Source: Bradyrhizobium lupini (lineage in GTDB: Bacteria; Pseudomonadota; Alphaproteobacteria; Rhizobiales; Xanthobacteraceae). From it: a DNA stretch of 64,000 nt. The position numbers and the translations under genes are program-made. This document shows positions 1 to 8,698 of this stretch, piece after piece. The stretch spans positions 186,001-250,000 of the forward strand of contig NZ_CP162553.1 of the NCBI RefSeq assembly GCF_040939785.1, written 5' to 3'. The notes under the pieces were generated by a model. That model saw only the letters and a program-made list of their open reading frames with translations. It did not search any database and had not been told where the DNA came from. Numbering within the stretch: the first letter of the stretch is position 1; the number at the start of each line of letters is the position of its first letter.

Positions 1-733
1 GGGCGTAGCCGGACGCTTCCAGCTCCAGCGCCAGTTCCTTGCCACCGCTCTTCACGACACGGCCTTTTGACATCACGTGCACGACGTCAGGCACGATATA
101 GTTCAGCAGCCGCTGATAATGGGTGATGACGACCATCGCGCGCTTGGGCGAATGCAGCGCGTTGACGCCGTCGGCTGCAATGCGCAGCGCGTCGATGTCG
201 AGGCCGGAATCCATCTCGTCGAGGATGCACAGGCTCGGCTCGAACAGCGCCATCTGCAGCACCTCATTGCGCTTCTTCTCGCCGCCGGAGAAGCCGACAT
301 TGACACCGCGCTTGAGCATGTCCTGCGGGATGTTCAGCGACTTCGAGACTTCGCGGACTTTCTTCAAAAAGTCGGGCGTCGAATATTCGCCCTCGCCGCG
401 CGCCTTGCGCTGCGCGTTCAGCGCGGTGCGCAGGAAATTCATGGTGGAGACGCCGGGGATCTCGACCGGATACTGGAACGCCAGGAACACGCCCTTGGCG
501 GCCCGTTCGTTGGGCGCCATCGCGAGCAGGTCTTCGCCCTTGAACAGGATCTCGCCGTCGGTGACCTCGTAACCAGGCTTGCCGGCGATGACGTGGGACA
601 GCGTCGATTTGCCGGAGCCGTTCGGCCCCATGATCGCGTGGATCTCGCCCTCGTTCACGGTCAGCGTCAACCCATGGAGGATCTCACGCTCCTCGACACG
701 AACCTTGAGGTCTTTCACTTCAAGCAAAGCCAT
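1..733 (-). CDS. sufC: SufC, Fe-S cluster assembly ATPase (C-terminus cut by window edge)
   Basis: ABC-type ATPase of the cytosolic SufBCD scaffold, which builds Fe-S clusters. The minus-strand frame starts at ATG 731-733 and is open to base 1, giving 244 residues of the usual ~250. Visible motifs are Walker A GPNGSGKST (around 595-625), the signature SGGEKKRNE (around 270-295) and Walker B LCILDEMDSGLDID (around 190-230). It lies 62 bases downstream of sufB on the same strand, as in rhizobial suf operons. Only the last few residues are missing. Identification is secure. Confidence 0.95.
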   Translation of the reverse strand, partial: MALLEVKDLKVRVEEREILHGLTLTVNEGEIHAIMGPNGSGKSTLSHVIAGKPGYEVTDGEILFKGEDLLAMAPNERAAKGVFLAFQYPVEIPGVSTMNFLRTALNAQRKARGEGEYSTPDFLKKVREVSKSLNIPQDMLKRGVNVGFSGGEKKRNEVLQMALFEPSLCILDEMDSGLDIDALRIAADGVNALHSPKRAMVVITHYQRLLNYIVPDVVHVMSKGRVVKSGGKELALELEASGYA

Positions 734-795
734 CTTGGTGTCCAGTTTATTCAAATGATGCATAGGGCGCGCGACGCGCGCCGCGAGGGCCGGCG

Positions 796-2292
<1,497 letters not shown>

Positions 2293-2307
2293 TCTATCCT
2301 CCGCTCG

Positions 2308-2327
2308 CGGTTTCAAGGACCACGGTG
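2308..2327. other. attL, left attachment site
   Basis: The sequence CGGTTTCAAGGACC (2308-2321) recurs exactly at 48310-48323. After one mismatch (A here, G there) five more bases, CGGTG, also match, giving 19 of 20 identical. It lies 16 bases before the sufB start and beside the integrase gene, as expected for a site-specific recombination core. It is not in a tRNA gene. Confidence 0.8.
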
Positions 2328-2333
2328 AGTGAC

Positions 2334-2349
2334 GGGGGCCGAAGCCCCC
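2334..2349 (-). terminator. GC hairpin between integrase and sufB
   Basis: A perfect 6-bp stem GGGGGC/GCCCCC closes a TTCG tetraloop when read on the minus strand, just past the integrase stop. It lacks a T-tract on the sufB side, so it may be a weak terminator or an mRNA 5' stabiliser rather than a full intrinsic terminator. It lies on the prophage side of the attachment core. Confidence 0.45.
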
Positions 2350-2361
2350 CATTTGTAACGC

Positions 2362-2390
2362 GTTGTACTAACTCGCTTTTCCAATTGCAA
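2362..2390 (-). promoter_or_regulatory. Candidate sigma70-type promoter reading out into sufB
   Basis: On the minus strand TTGCAA (2385-2390), a 17-base spacer and TACAAC (2362-2367) resemble -35/-10 elements, with 4 of 6 matches each. It overlaps the integrase 3' end and points at sufB. It is proposed only because sufB needs some promoter in the lysogen; the match itself is modest. Confidence 0.3.
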
Positions 2391-3492
2391 CCACGTTGCC
2401 CTTGGGCTGATTTTCGACCTCCACCCCATACGACGGGTCGAGAAAATCTGCAGCCTCAGCGACGTCTTCGGACTCCAGATGTATGTATTGCTGCGTCGTG
2501 TGGTAGTCCTTATGTCCCATGAATTGCTGGATTTTTTCCGGCTGCATCCCGCGCTTCGTGAGGTAGGTAGCAGCTGCGTGGCGCATCTTGTACATCGAAA
2601 CCTGCGGACCCCACCCATACAATTTGCGCGCCTCGTTGAAACGCCAGCGTGATCGGTCATAGTTTGCACGCCATCCGTTCACCAAAAGTGCCTTCAGCTC
2701 CCGCGCCAGCTGGGCGGTGATGGGAACATCGCGAGGCGTGTCGGTCTTGGTCTCGTCGAGCTTGATCCAGCCAATCTCTTGCTGATTGGCACGTTTCGTC
2801 ACCACGACCATGTTGGGTTCCAAAGCCTCCAGCTCGTTGAACCGGAGCCCGGCCTGCCCGAGCACCTTGGCGGCCACGGCCTCGTCGAGCCAGCCCTTCT
2901 CCAGGTAGAACTTGATCAGCAGCCGCTGCTGTTCCTGCGTCATGAAGTGGATGCGGGTCTTCACCACGTCCTGCCACGGGATCACCGGGGGCTTGAAGCT
3001 GCCGTAGGTCTTGGGACGCTCCGCAGCCCACGTCAGGACCGCGCTGGCGTACGTCAGGTAGTTGTTGAGGCTCCGGCCCTTCATGACGCCAGTGGAGTTC
3101 AGCACGCTCTTCACGGGGCGCTTCTTGAGGTCATCGACGATGCCCTGCAGGTCCTCGGTGGACACGGTCTTGATGGCCTTGTGGCCGATCTTGCCAATGA
3201 TCCAGTCGAGACGCTTCTGGCCGCTCGGATCGCGCCCGCGCTGCCACACGCTGTGCTGCTTGCGCATGTCCTCGGCCGCCTGCCGGAAGGTCGGGCCAGC
3301 CGCGTTGTCGTCCTCAGGATCGGCCCAGCGGCCCGTCTGGCGCGCGTAGGCTTCATTGGCCTCGGCAACCTTCTTGTTCTCGAACACGCGGCGCATGCGC
3401 TTGTCAGGCTCGCCGGGGGCCTTGAACCAGAAGTCTACTTCGTACTTGCCGGTCAGCTTTTTGGTGCGGGGGTCTTTGTGAGCAAATGACAT
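2368..3492 (-). CDS. int: Phage integrase, tyrosine recombinase
   Basis: 374 residues from ATG 3490-3492; a TTG two codons earlier is possible but less likely. The N-terminal part looks like an arm- and core-binding domain. The C-terminal catalytic domain shows an Arg in AGLRFNELEAL, YKMRHAAATYL (Arg of the HxxR box, with Tyr in place of the first His), MGHKDYHTTQQY with the second-box His, and the nucleophile Tyr in QQYIHLE about 39 residues from the end. It stands next to attL and is transcribed toward it, so in the lysogen it points into sufB. A copy of the 32-bp phage motif directly precedes its start codon. Confidence 0.93.
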   Translation of the reverse strand: MSFAHKDPRTKKLTGKYEVDFWFKAPGEPDKRMRRVFENKKVAEANEAYARQTGRWADPEDDNAAGPTFRQAAEDMRKQHSVWQRGRDPSGQKRLDWIIGKIGHKAIKTVSTEDLQGIVDDLKKRPVKSVLNSTGVMKGRSLNNYLTYASAVLTWAAERPKTYGSFKPPVIPWQDVVKTRIHFMTQEQQRLLIKFYLEKGWLDEAVAAKVLGQAGLRFNELEALEPNMVVVTKRANQQEIGWIKLDETKTDTPRDVPITAQLARELKALLVNGWRANYDRSRWRFNEARKLYGWGPQVSMYKMRHAAATYLTKRGMQPEKIQQFMGHKDYHTTQQYIHLESEDVAEAADFLDPSYGVEVENQPKGNVVAIGKAS

Positions 3493-3495
3493 CTG

Positions 3496-3527
3496 CAAAC
3501 CTATCCCTGATGTGTTGGTTTTGGGCG
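3496..3527 (-). promoter_or_regulatory. 32-bp phage motif, copy C (before integrase)
   Basis: This 32-base block is alignable without gaps to 6760-6791 and 48197-48228, with 21 positions invariant in all three. Read on the minus strand it begins CGCCCA, then CCA, CACA and ATA-G-TTG at fixed spacing. It lies four bases before the integrase ATG and just after a terminator-like hairpin. It is a candidate promoter for the phage-encoded RNA polymerase. Confidence 0.6.
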
Positions 3528-3534
3528 TAGCAAA

Positions 3535-3548
3535 GGCCCTCGCGGGCC
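3535..3548 (-). terminator. Terminator-like hairpin after the winged-helix gene
   Basis: On the minus strand GGCCC-GCGA-GGGCC is followed by TTTGC. It lies immediately after the stop of the 3555-3995 gene and immediately before motif copy C, so it would separate the upstream transcription unit from integrase. Confidence 0.45.
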
Positions 3549-3554
3549 CTGCCG

Positions 3555-3995
3555 TTACTTCGGGGCGAACTTCAGCGCCTGCATCACCTTGTGCATGATG
3601 GCCTTCCCACGCGGCGTAATGCGTGCGTGGTGGCGCCGTAGGTCCATCTTGTCGCGCTCCTGTGTGACGAGGCCGAAGCCCTCTTCACGCGCACGGTTGC
3701 GGTCCCCGATGTCGAGCAGGTGCCGCGTCATGACGGTCTGAGAGACGCCGTTGATCTCGGCATACTCGGACACGCCTTTGCCTTCCATCTCCGCGACGAG
3801 CAGGAAGGTCATGACGTACTGCAGAGGCATGGTCGGACGAAGGGCAGTGAAGTTCTGCAAAGCGATCCGCAGCGCACGTGCGGCGGCCCTCTCCTCCTCC
3901 GACAGTGTTGGTTTGAACTCAGATGACTGTGACGACGGCATACGTTCCCCTAGTGTTGCCGGTACTTCTTCAATCTCGCGCACGAGGTTCATCAT
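3555..3995 (-). CDS. MarR-like winged-helix regulator
   Basis: 146 residues from ATG 3993-3995 with GGGAGG upstream. The middle section (about residues 50-135) has a winged-helix look: PLQYVMTFLLVAEMEGKGVS, then EYAEINGVSQTVMTRHLLDIG as the recognition region and a basic wing DLRRHHARITPRGKA. The family resemblance is to MarR-type DNA-binding proteins, but no ligand pocket can be inferred. It sits one gene from integrase in the leftward arm. No CI-like repressor was found, so it is the best candidate for a lysogeny or copy-control regulator. That role is inference. Confidence 0.65.
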   Translation of the reverse strand: MMNLVREIEEVPATLGERMPSSQSSEFKPTLSEEERAAARALRIALQNFTALRPTMPLQYVMTFLLVAEMEGKGVSEYAEINGVSQTVMTRHLLDIGDRNRAREEGFGLVTQERDKMDLRRHHARITPRGKAIMHKVMQALKFAPK

Positions 3996-4010
3996 GGGCT
4001 GTTCCCTCCC

Positions 4011-4133
4011 TTAGCCGAACACGTGTGCGATGATTGCCAGACCCCCGAGGCCCACGATGGCCGCGACTAAGGTCTGCTCGAATGATACCGCCAATATGGC
4101 GAGAACTGAAATGATAGAAAGAGATGTCAACAT
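4011..4133 (-). CDS. Small single-pass membrane protein (40 aa)
   Basis: ATG 4131-4133 is preceded by a strong GAGGAGG at the right distance. The 40-residue product is almost entirely hydrophobic (SIISVLAILAVSF, then LVAAIVGLGGLAIIAHVFG), consistent with one or two short membrane segments. It lies between the winged-helix gene and the 4174 gene on the same strand. The family is unknown. It is one of several micro membrane proteins in the leftward arms. Confidence 0.6.
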   Translation of the reverse strand: MLTSLSIISVLAILAVSFEQTLVAAIVGLGGLAIIAHVFG

Positions 4134-4173
4134 TAGTATTTGCCTCCTCAACGCAATTGGTTTCCTAGTGGAA

Positions 4174-4704
4174 CTAGGTGCCGATTGTCAATTCATTTCC
4201 TGATGGGTTGTTCCAGATAGCGTGCTGTTCTTTGACGATGGTTAGCGTGTGGTTGGTATGGTTGAGCGCTTTGGGGACGCCCCAGCACACCGTGGCCATC
4301 GCAGCCACCAGCACCAGCTTGCCGAGTTGGCGAACGTTCGAGCGCGGCAGCGGATTGCCCTCGCCGTCCAAACCTGGTTGTACCTGGATGTCCGGCAGAC
4401 GCACGACCGCGCGCAGGAACGGCAGGATGTCCTCGGTGCCCCACGGTTGCAGCACCAGCATATTGTCCGAGTAAAACAGGGCCGGAACGTCGCCCTCGGC
4501 AATGAGCCACAGCGAACCGTCCTCATCATCGACCGCCTGCACAAAGAAACGCGTGTTGGCCGGGATCATGCCGAACTGGTAGGGGAACGCCTCGGTGAGC
4601 CACAGGATGTCCCCGGGCTTGAACGCGTGCGGGCGTTCCTTAGGGGCGTTGGCGGATTGGATGCGGCAGTCTAAATCCACGTAGAAAGTTGGTCGCATTG
4701 GCAT
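4174..4704 (-). CDS. Phage protein with one C-terminal-half membrane segment
   Basis: 176 residues from ATG 4702-4704 (MPMRPTFYVDLDC); a GTG at 4749 is an alternative start and neither has a strong Shine-Dalgarno. About residues 1-120 look soluble and globular (FKPGDILWLTEAFPYQFG). One membrane stretch follows at about 125-147 (LGKLVLVAAMATVCWGV), then a short polar tail. The family was not recognised. The arrangement suggests a cytoplasmic domain tethered to the inner membrane. Confidence 0.6.
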   Translation of the reverse strand: MPMRPTFYVDLDCRIQSANAPKERPHAFKPGDILWLTEAFPYQFGMIPANTRFFVQAVDDEDGSLWLIAEGDVPALFYSDNMLVLQPWGTEDILPFLRAVVRLPDIQVQPGLDGEGNPLPRSNVRQLGKLVLVAAMATVCWGVPKALNHTNHTLTIVKEQHAIWNNPSGNELTIGT

Positions 4705-4864
4705 TGCTCGGGTTTCATGATGGGGAACTGCTGCCCCGTCTTTCAGCACTCATACAGGCACGCAAGTAGATACCGAATGTAGATACATAGTGAGAACACG
4801 GGCGGCAACAGCTCTCTTTGCAAGATATTCCCGCACCGTGATCTTACGGATGTTCACTGGCCGT

Positions 4865-5074
4865 TCAGGCCGTTTGTGCTTCTCGCTTGTGGAACATGAA
4901 GGCCGCTGCACGCCATGCCGCGCGCTCCTCCGGGTAATACCCCAGCTCCTCCGGGGGACGTCGGAACGCCTTAGGCGTGAGCACGACATAGGCGCCTAGT
5001 TCCTCGCGCCATTGGACCTTCCAGCCTGCACCGCAAGCCGCGTCAATCCATTGCTGCCAAGTCTGATACTGCAT
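4865..5074 (-). CDS. Hypothetical phage protein (69 aa)
   Basis: ATG 5072-5074. It is a small soluble protein rich in Trp and aromatic residues (YQTWQQWIDAACGAGWKVQW) with a charged C-terminal helix (YYPEERAAWRAAAFMFHKRE). Coding quality is better than in the competing frames over the same bases. The family is unknown. It follows the 27-residue membrane protein gene in the leftward series. Confidence 0.65.
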   Translation of the reverse strand: MQYQTWQQWIDAACGAGWKVQWREELGAYVVLTPKAFRRPPEELGYYPEERAAWRAAAFMFHKREAQTA

Positions 5075-5086
5075 TTTGGTTGGCCC

Positions 5087-5170
5087 TCAGGTGACGATAA
5101 GAGCGACTAGGAGGAGCATTGCGAGCGGCGTTGCGACCAACACAGCGCCGAACAATTCGCGTGCGCTCAT
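5087..5170 (-). CDS. Micro membrane protein (27 aa)
   Basis: ATG 5168-5170 follows GAGGAGG and overlaps the stop of the upstream gene (ATGA, 5167-5170), which indicates translational coupling. The product is a single hydrophobic helix (LFGAVLVATPLAMLLLVALI) with short polar ends. The function is unknown. Confidence 0.55.
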   Translation of the reverse strand: MSARELFGAVLVATPLAMLLLVALIVT

Positions 5171-5406
5171 ATGGCCTCCTCAATGTCTGCAGCGTCGAAA
5201 AGCAGGGACTCGAAAGCCGACACTGTGTCGCCTTTGTAGTCCTGCAGCCGTTCGAGAATGAGCGCACACAGCGGCAAGCGAGTTGCCGGGGGATATGCTG
5301 CAATCAATCGGCGCACGCCTTCCCTGTCTTTGGGATCGCGCGTGGCCCAATGGTGCGCCAGCGTTGACGCTGCGTTGCGGATATCGTCGCGCGTGACGTT
5401 GCACAT
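5167..5406 (-). CDS. Hypothetical phage protein (79 aa)
   Basis: The 79-residue helical protein begins MCNVTRDDIRNAASTL and has an acidic tail (FDAADIEEAI). Its ATG overlaps the stop of the preceding gene by one base (TAATG at 5404-5408) and its stop overlaps the next start. This tight coupling supports it being a real gene. The family was not recognised. Confidence 0.65.
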   Translation of the reverse strand: MCNVTRDDIRNAASTLAHHWATRDPKDREGVRRLIAAYPPATRLPLCALILERLQDYKGDTVSAFESLLFDAADIEEAI

Positions 5407-5588
5407 TACGCGTTGCCTTTCGGGTTGATGTGTTGAAGCCAGCTAGCGGGAATGTTGACGCGGGTTGCCCATACGTCGGTCACGTGCACGCCATGCCTTT
5501 CGGCATAGGCTTTGCGCGCTTCCCACGCTGTTTCGGCTTGCACGCGTTCAATGGGCCTAATGCGCGCTTGGACGTCATAGGTGTTCAT
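5406..5588 (-). CDS. Hypothetical phage protein (60 aa)
   Basis: The 60-residue small basic protein starts at ATG 5586-5588 and contains VQAETAWEARKAYAERHGVH and a tail WLQHINPKGN. It is coupled at both ends: three bases after the stop of the upstream gene, and a one-base overlap with the downstream gene. The layout resembles small phage proteins of unknown function. Confidence 0.65.
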   Translation of the reverse strand: MNTYDVQARIRPIERVQAETAWEARKAYAERHGVHVTDVWATRVNIPASWLQHINPKGNA

Positions 5589-5591
5589 TGG

Positions 5592-5915
5592 CTAGGCCCC
5601 TTTGATCACAATGCGACCTTGCGACCACGTGGCCTCAACCGTTCCGCTCGGAAACGCGTTGCGCACGGCTTCCCCAACGATATCGATAATGGGGCGTTCG
5701 GCCGATCCGGCAACCGTGGTTCGCTCATTGCGCGGCAACTGCTCAAACGCTGCAGCGTCAACCAACACAACAATCAGTTTGCCTTCGGACCATTTGCGCT
5801 GGCACGTGGCGCGATGGGTGAAACCGTGGTCAAGCAAGCGCTTGCCTTCCAACCATATGCGCGTCCCCTCGCCTGCACGCGTTTTGCCTAGCTTGTGAGT
5901 GAAAACCTTTGCCAT
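5592..5915 (-). CDS. Hypothetical phage protein (107 aa)
   Basis: 107 residues from ATG 5913-5915 (MAKVFTHKLGKTRAG); the open frame extends to 5996 but without a plausible ribosome site. It has mixed alpha/beta character and a basic N-terminus (RIWLEGKRLLDHGFTHRATC, then KLIVVLVDAAAFEQL). It could bind nucleic acid given its basic patches, but no family was recognised. Confidence 0.6.
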   Translation of the reverse strand: MAKVFTHKLGKTRAGEGTRIWLEGKRLLDHGFTHRATCQRKWSEGKLIVVLVDAAAFEQLPRNERTTVAGSAERPIIDIVGEAVRNAFPSGTVEATWSQGRIVIKGA

Positions 5916-6018
5916 CGTTTGAGACCTTGTTTTGTAGGGTTTCCGAGAATTGCCCATCCTCAGGCCGCGCAACACGCGACGACTGCACAAACACAACGCG
6001 TGCAGTTTCGGGCTTTGG

Positions 6019-6756
6019 TTAAGCCCGGGCGTTGAAGGCGTTGACCTTGGACGCGGCGCCGTGCGCTAGGATTGCAATGTTGACCTTGGCCTTAGCGCTA
6101 GTCCCGCCGCATGCCTTGCAAGCGCTGCAGGAAGTCTTTGCGCCAGCCTCTTTCGACGCGGGGCAAGAGATTTCACGGGGAAGCAAAGCCTCGCCTTGCG
6201 CCATGACGCGGAACGTGCGCCAGCCTTGCGCGGTCGCAAGCTCTTGCTCGAAAGCGCTGTCACAAGACGCCATGCACAAATCGCGCAAAGCATCGCTAGT
6301 GCGCCATTGATGGGTATAGCCGGTATGGCCTTCCACGTGCGCAACCAACGCGCGCCACACATGCACGGGGACTGCAGCGGGATCGCCATAGGAGCCTAGG
6401 CGCAACACCTTGCCGCTAAGGATAGCCGCGCCAGCCTCAGGGGAAACGTCGGGATACAGGCCGCGCTTTGCAGCCTTCCACACAACCAACGGCGCTTGAA
6501 ACACAGTGACGTAGCAAGAGCGCGCGGTGCCGTTCATTCCCCTGTGTTTGCAATCGCCGCAAATGGAGACGTCGGCGCCAACCTTGACCGCGTCAACCGG
6601 GGACAAATCATCGCGCAAAATCCAAGTCTGCACTTCGCCGCCAGTCTTAGCGTTCCGGCTTCCCTTGGCCGTCCCCGTGGCGATTGCGATAATGGGCGAT
6701 CCGTCAAGCATGCTCGGACCACGATAGAAAACGAAACCGTTGACCTTGGTAGACAT
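6019..6756 (-). CDS. Cys-rich phage protein, possible Fe-S or zinc protein
   Basis: 245 residues from ATG 6754-6756 (MSTKVNGFVFYRG), with AGGG nine bases upstream within motif copy A. Cysteines cluster in two places: CGDCKHRG with a Cys about 10 residues later, and a C-terminal group CPASKEAG...TSCSACKACGG. The clusters would suit an Fe-S cluster or structural zinc. Similar proteins of unknown function occur in tailed phages. The short linker between the last cysteines and the C-terminus is Ala/Lys-rich. Which metal is bound, and its role, cannot be read from sequence. Confidence 0.7.
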   Translation of the reverse strand: MSTKVNGFVFYRGPSMLDGSPIIAIATGTAKGSRNAKTGGEVQTWILRDDLSPVDAVKVGADVSICGDCKHRGMNGTARSCYVTVFQAPLVVWKAAKRGLYPDVSPEAGAAILSGKVLRLGSYGDPAAVPVHVWRALVAHVEGHTGYTHQWRTSDALRDLCMASCDSAFEQELATAQGWRTFRVMAQGEALLPREISCPASKEAGAKTSCSACKACGGTSAKAKVNIAILAHGAASKVNAFNARA

Positions 6757-6759
6757 GTG

Positions 6760-6791
6760 CAACCCTATGTGTCTTGTGCTGGAATTGGGCG
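6760..6791 (-). promoter_or_regulatory. 32-bp phage motif, copy A
   Basis: Matches copy B (48197-48228) at 26 of 32 positions and copy C (3496-3527) at the common 21. It is in the same leftward orientation and ends three bases before the ATG of the Cys-rich gene. It is a candidate phage RNA polymerase promoter, with the ATAGGG segment as a plausible initiation region. Confidence 0.6.
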
Positions 6792-6793
6792 TG

Positions 6794-6871
6794 TTAGCGC
6801 TTGGCGCCGTGGCGATAGGCCGCGAGTTCGGCCTTACGGATTGCTGCAATCTGCTTCGCTGTGAGTGTCAT
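6794..6871 (-). CDS. Possible micro-protein (25 aa)
   Basis: ATG 6869-6871 gives MTLTAKQIAAIRKAELAAYR plus a short basic tail. It is a single amphipathic helix with GGAAAG upstream. It is the first frame of the leftward left arm and ends three bases before motif copy A. It is small enough to be accidental. Confidence 0.4.
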   Translation of the reverse strand: MTLTAKQIAAIRKAELAAYRHGAKR

Positions 6872-7656
6872 TTGCTTTCCCTTTGTGTATGCCCGGCCGC
6901 AACTGCATGCCGCATGTGCTGCAATCTGAGTCCTAGGCGCCAACGCGTCAAGCATTGATTTGCGTTCCGGCATATATTTTACGTTAGACGTTAGTATGAG
7001 TCCTAGGAAGCCATTAGGAGGCCGTGGGAAGGCCTATGGCTTGCGGGCTATGGAAGCCCGGGGACACACAGGGATCGCATGGGCGAGTCCGAGAAGCCGT
7101 TCTGAGCTGGGTTTCGCCCTAAAGAGCGGATGGCCCTAAACGGTCATTGACTTTCACCCGGGTATTAATGAGGCCGATACAACCGGGGTAAACCTAGGCT
7201 AACACGCTGATATCACAGGCATATCGGGCTATCGGAACCCAGGTTTCCCCTCGCCTAGCCCTACGCGCAAGGTTGCTGTAACCACAGAGACCATAAGCAA
7301 ATCAATGGGTTGCGGGATTGCACGGGTTGGCCGTACGGGTTCAACGGGTCCCCTTTTGACACCGGACCCTAATTTACCCCGCCCGGGCGATCCGGCTTCA
7401 AAATCAAAGGCTTAAAGGGGGCGGCCGCCGCCTAGGTCACGGCTGCAGTGTGCTTCCAATGGGTCCCATAGGTTGAGCCTCATGGATCGGTGTCCGCGCT
7501 CGACTTTGGGGCCCCAAATGGAACCAAATGCGACAATTTTGGGAACCTTGAACCTTTTCAAAGGCTTAGGCGGGGACCACCCGGTGTTTTACACCAGAAG
7601 GCGCCGATTGATGCGCCTGACCTCGCTCTCCCCCAATTCCCCAACGGAACCCCAAG
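6872..7656. promoter_or_regulatory. Non-coding control region between opposed arms
   Basis: About 785 bases without a convincing gene separate the leftward and rightward arms. CCTAGG palindromes occur four times (6932-6937, 7002-7007, 7193-7198, 7431-7436), the first two inside an 11-base direct repeat TGAGTCCTAGG. ACGTTAG is tandemly repeated around 6981-6994 beside AT-rich sequence. On the minus strand TTGACG near 6945-6951 could be a -35 element for the leftward genes. Several short stem-loops are present. This is the likely place for operators, promoters or a replication origin; none is proven. Confidence 0.5.
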
Positions 7657-8544
7657 GTGCCCTTAGAGACTGCCACCTACGTCTCGGACCTGAACGCGTC
7701 CAATCCCGCTCACAGCGATGGCCTCAATCAGGCCGACGCGCACATGCGGCTGACCAAGGCGGCGCTCAAGTCCACCCTCCCCTATACCGGCTCGATCCAT
7801 ACGGCGGCCGGTGCGACCAACGGGCCTGACGGCTCGGCCTCCGCTCCCGCTTTCTCGTTCGCCTCCGAGCCCACGCTGGGCTTCTACCGCATGGGCCCCG
7901 GCGTTATCGGGATCACTGGCGGCAAGTTCAAAGGCGGCGTGCCGACAGGATCGCTCGGTGTCTTCGTCAAGGAGCCCGCGAGCCTCGGCAAGACCACTGC
8001 TGATACTGGCAAGGATTACCTGGAGCTGAATGGCGCGACGTACAATCGCGTTGACTATCCTGACCTTGCTGACTTCATGAACGGTGTCGGTGTTGGCACC
8101 ACGTTCACGCTGCCCGACATGGTGACCACTGGCCGCTTCCCGCGCTCGCGCACGGCTGCGGTTGCTGCGTTGACTGCGCAGGCGAACACTGTGGGCCCGC
8201 ATACGCATCCCGACATCACCGCGACGACTGCTGCGGAGACGCAGGAGCACACGCATGCGTTCTCAGGAACGACTGGCGTTGATAGCCCTGATCACACGCA
8301 CAACGTCACTGTCGGCAACTGGAATAACTCCTCGACCGGCGGCGGTTCGTTCACGATCAACTCGGGTGCGACCACGGTGACCACGGGCGGCGCCAATCAG
8401 CGTCACGCTCACAGCTTCAGCGGCAGCACTGGCGGTCGCTCTGCAACGCATAACCACACAGTGCTCGTCTCGACCCCGGCCAACACTGGCACGACCGAGA
8501 CGCGACCGGAGGCGATGTCCTTCGTGTTCACTGTGAAGACCTGA
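7657..8544 (+). CDS. Tail fibre / collar-type protein with HxH motifs
   Basis: 295 residues from GTG 7657. The middle section (KDYLELNGATYNRVDYPDL, then FTLPDMVTTGRFPRS) is the phage tail-collar type fold found at fibre tips. The last third carries five His-x-His pairs (HTHPD, HTHAF, HTHNV, HAHSF, HNHTV), which in other phage fibres and spikes bind metal ions. It is the first gene of the rightward arm, separated from the next by a 154-base leader. It probably contributes to host recognition, with a second collar-type fibre at 24288. Confidence 0.75.
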   Translation: MPLETATYVSDLNASNPAHSDGLNQADAHMRLTKAALKSTLPYTGSIHTAAGATNGPDGSASAPAFSFASEPTLGFYRMGPGVIGITGGKFKGGVPTGSLGVFVKEPASLGKTTADTGKDYLELNGATYNRVDYPDLADFMNGVGVGTTFTLPDMVTTGRFPRSRTAAVAALTAQANTVGPHTHPDITATTAAETQEHTHAFSGTTGVDSPDHTHNVTVGNWNNSSTGGGSFTINSGATTVTTGGANQRHAHSFSGSTGGRSATHNHTVLVSTPANTGTTETRPEAMSFVFTVKT

Positions 8545-8624
8545 TCTTTTTCGGATCGGTCGCCTCGCTCGACCTTGGAGCTACCTTGGGGGGTAAGGGG
8601 GGTACATAAGTATCCTCAATATCC

Positions 8625-8690
8625 CTCAGGTTCTGCTCAGGTCGATATCAATACAATCATCATTGAGAGACCTCTTAGGTTCTCCTCAGG
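8625..8690 (+). repeat. Two 17-bp direct repeats in the late leader
   Basis: CTCAGGTTCTGCTCAGG (8625-8641) and CTTAGGTTCTCCTCAGG (8674-8690) match at 15 of 17 positions and start 49 bases apart. They lie in the 154-base AT-richer gap before the 8699 gene, so they may be operator or promoter elements for the main late operon. Confidence 0.45.
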
Positions 8691-8698
8691 ATACCTAA

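Noticed and set aside
2293..2352. 20-residue N-terminal extension of SufB
   Set aside because: It is translated from the attachment site and prophage DNA; ATG 2290-2292 has the ribosome site and gives the family length.
4750..4857. Possible 35-residue protein (GTG 4855-4857) on the minus strand
   Set aside because: No Shine-Dalgarno and no recognisable pattern; left as intergenic.
7473..7829. Open frame overlapping the tail fibre start
   Set aside because: No ribosome site and low-complexity Arg-rich translation; it overlaps the fibre gene in another frame.
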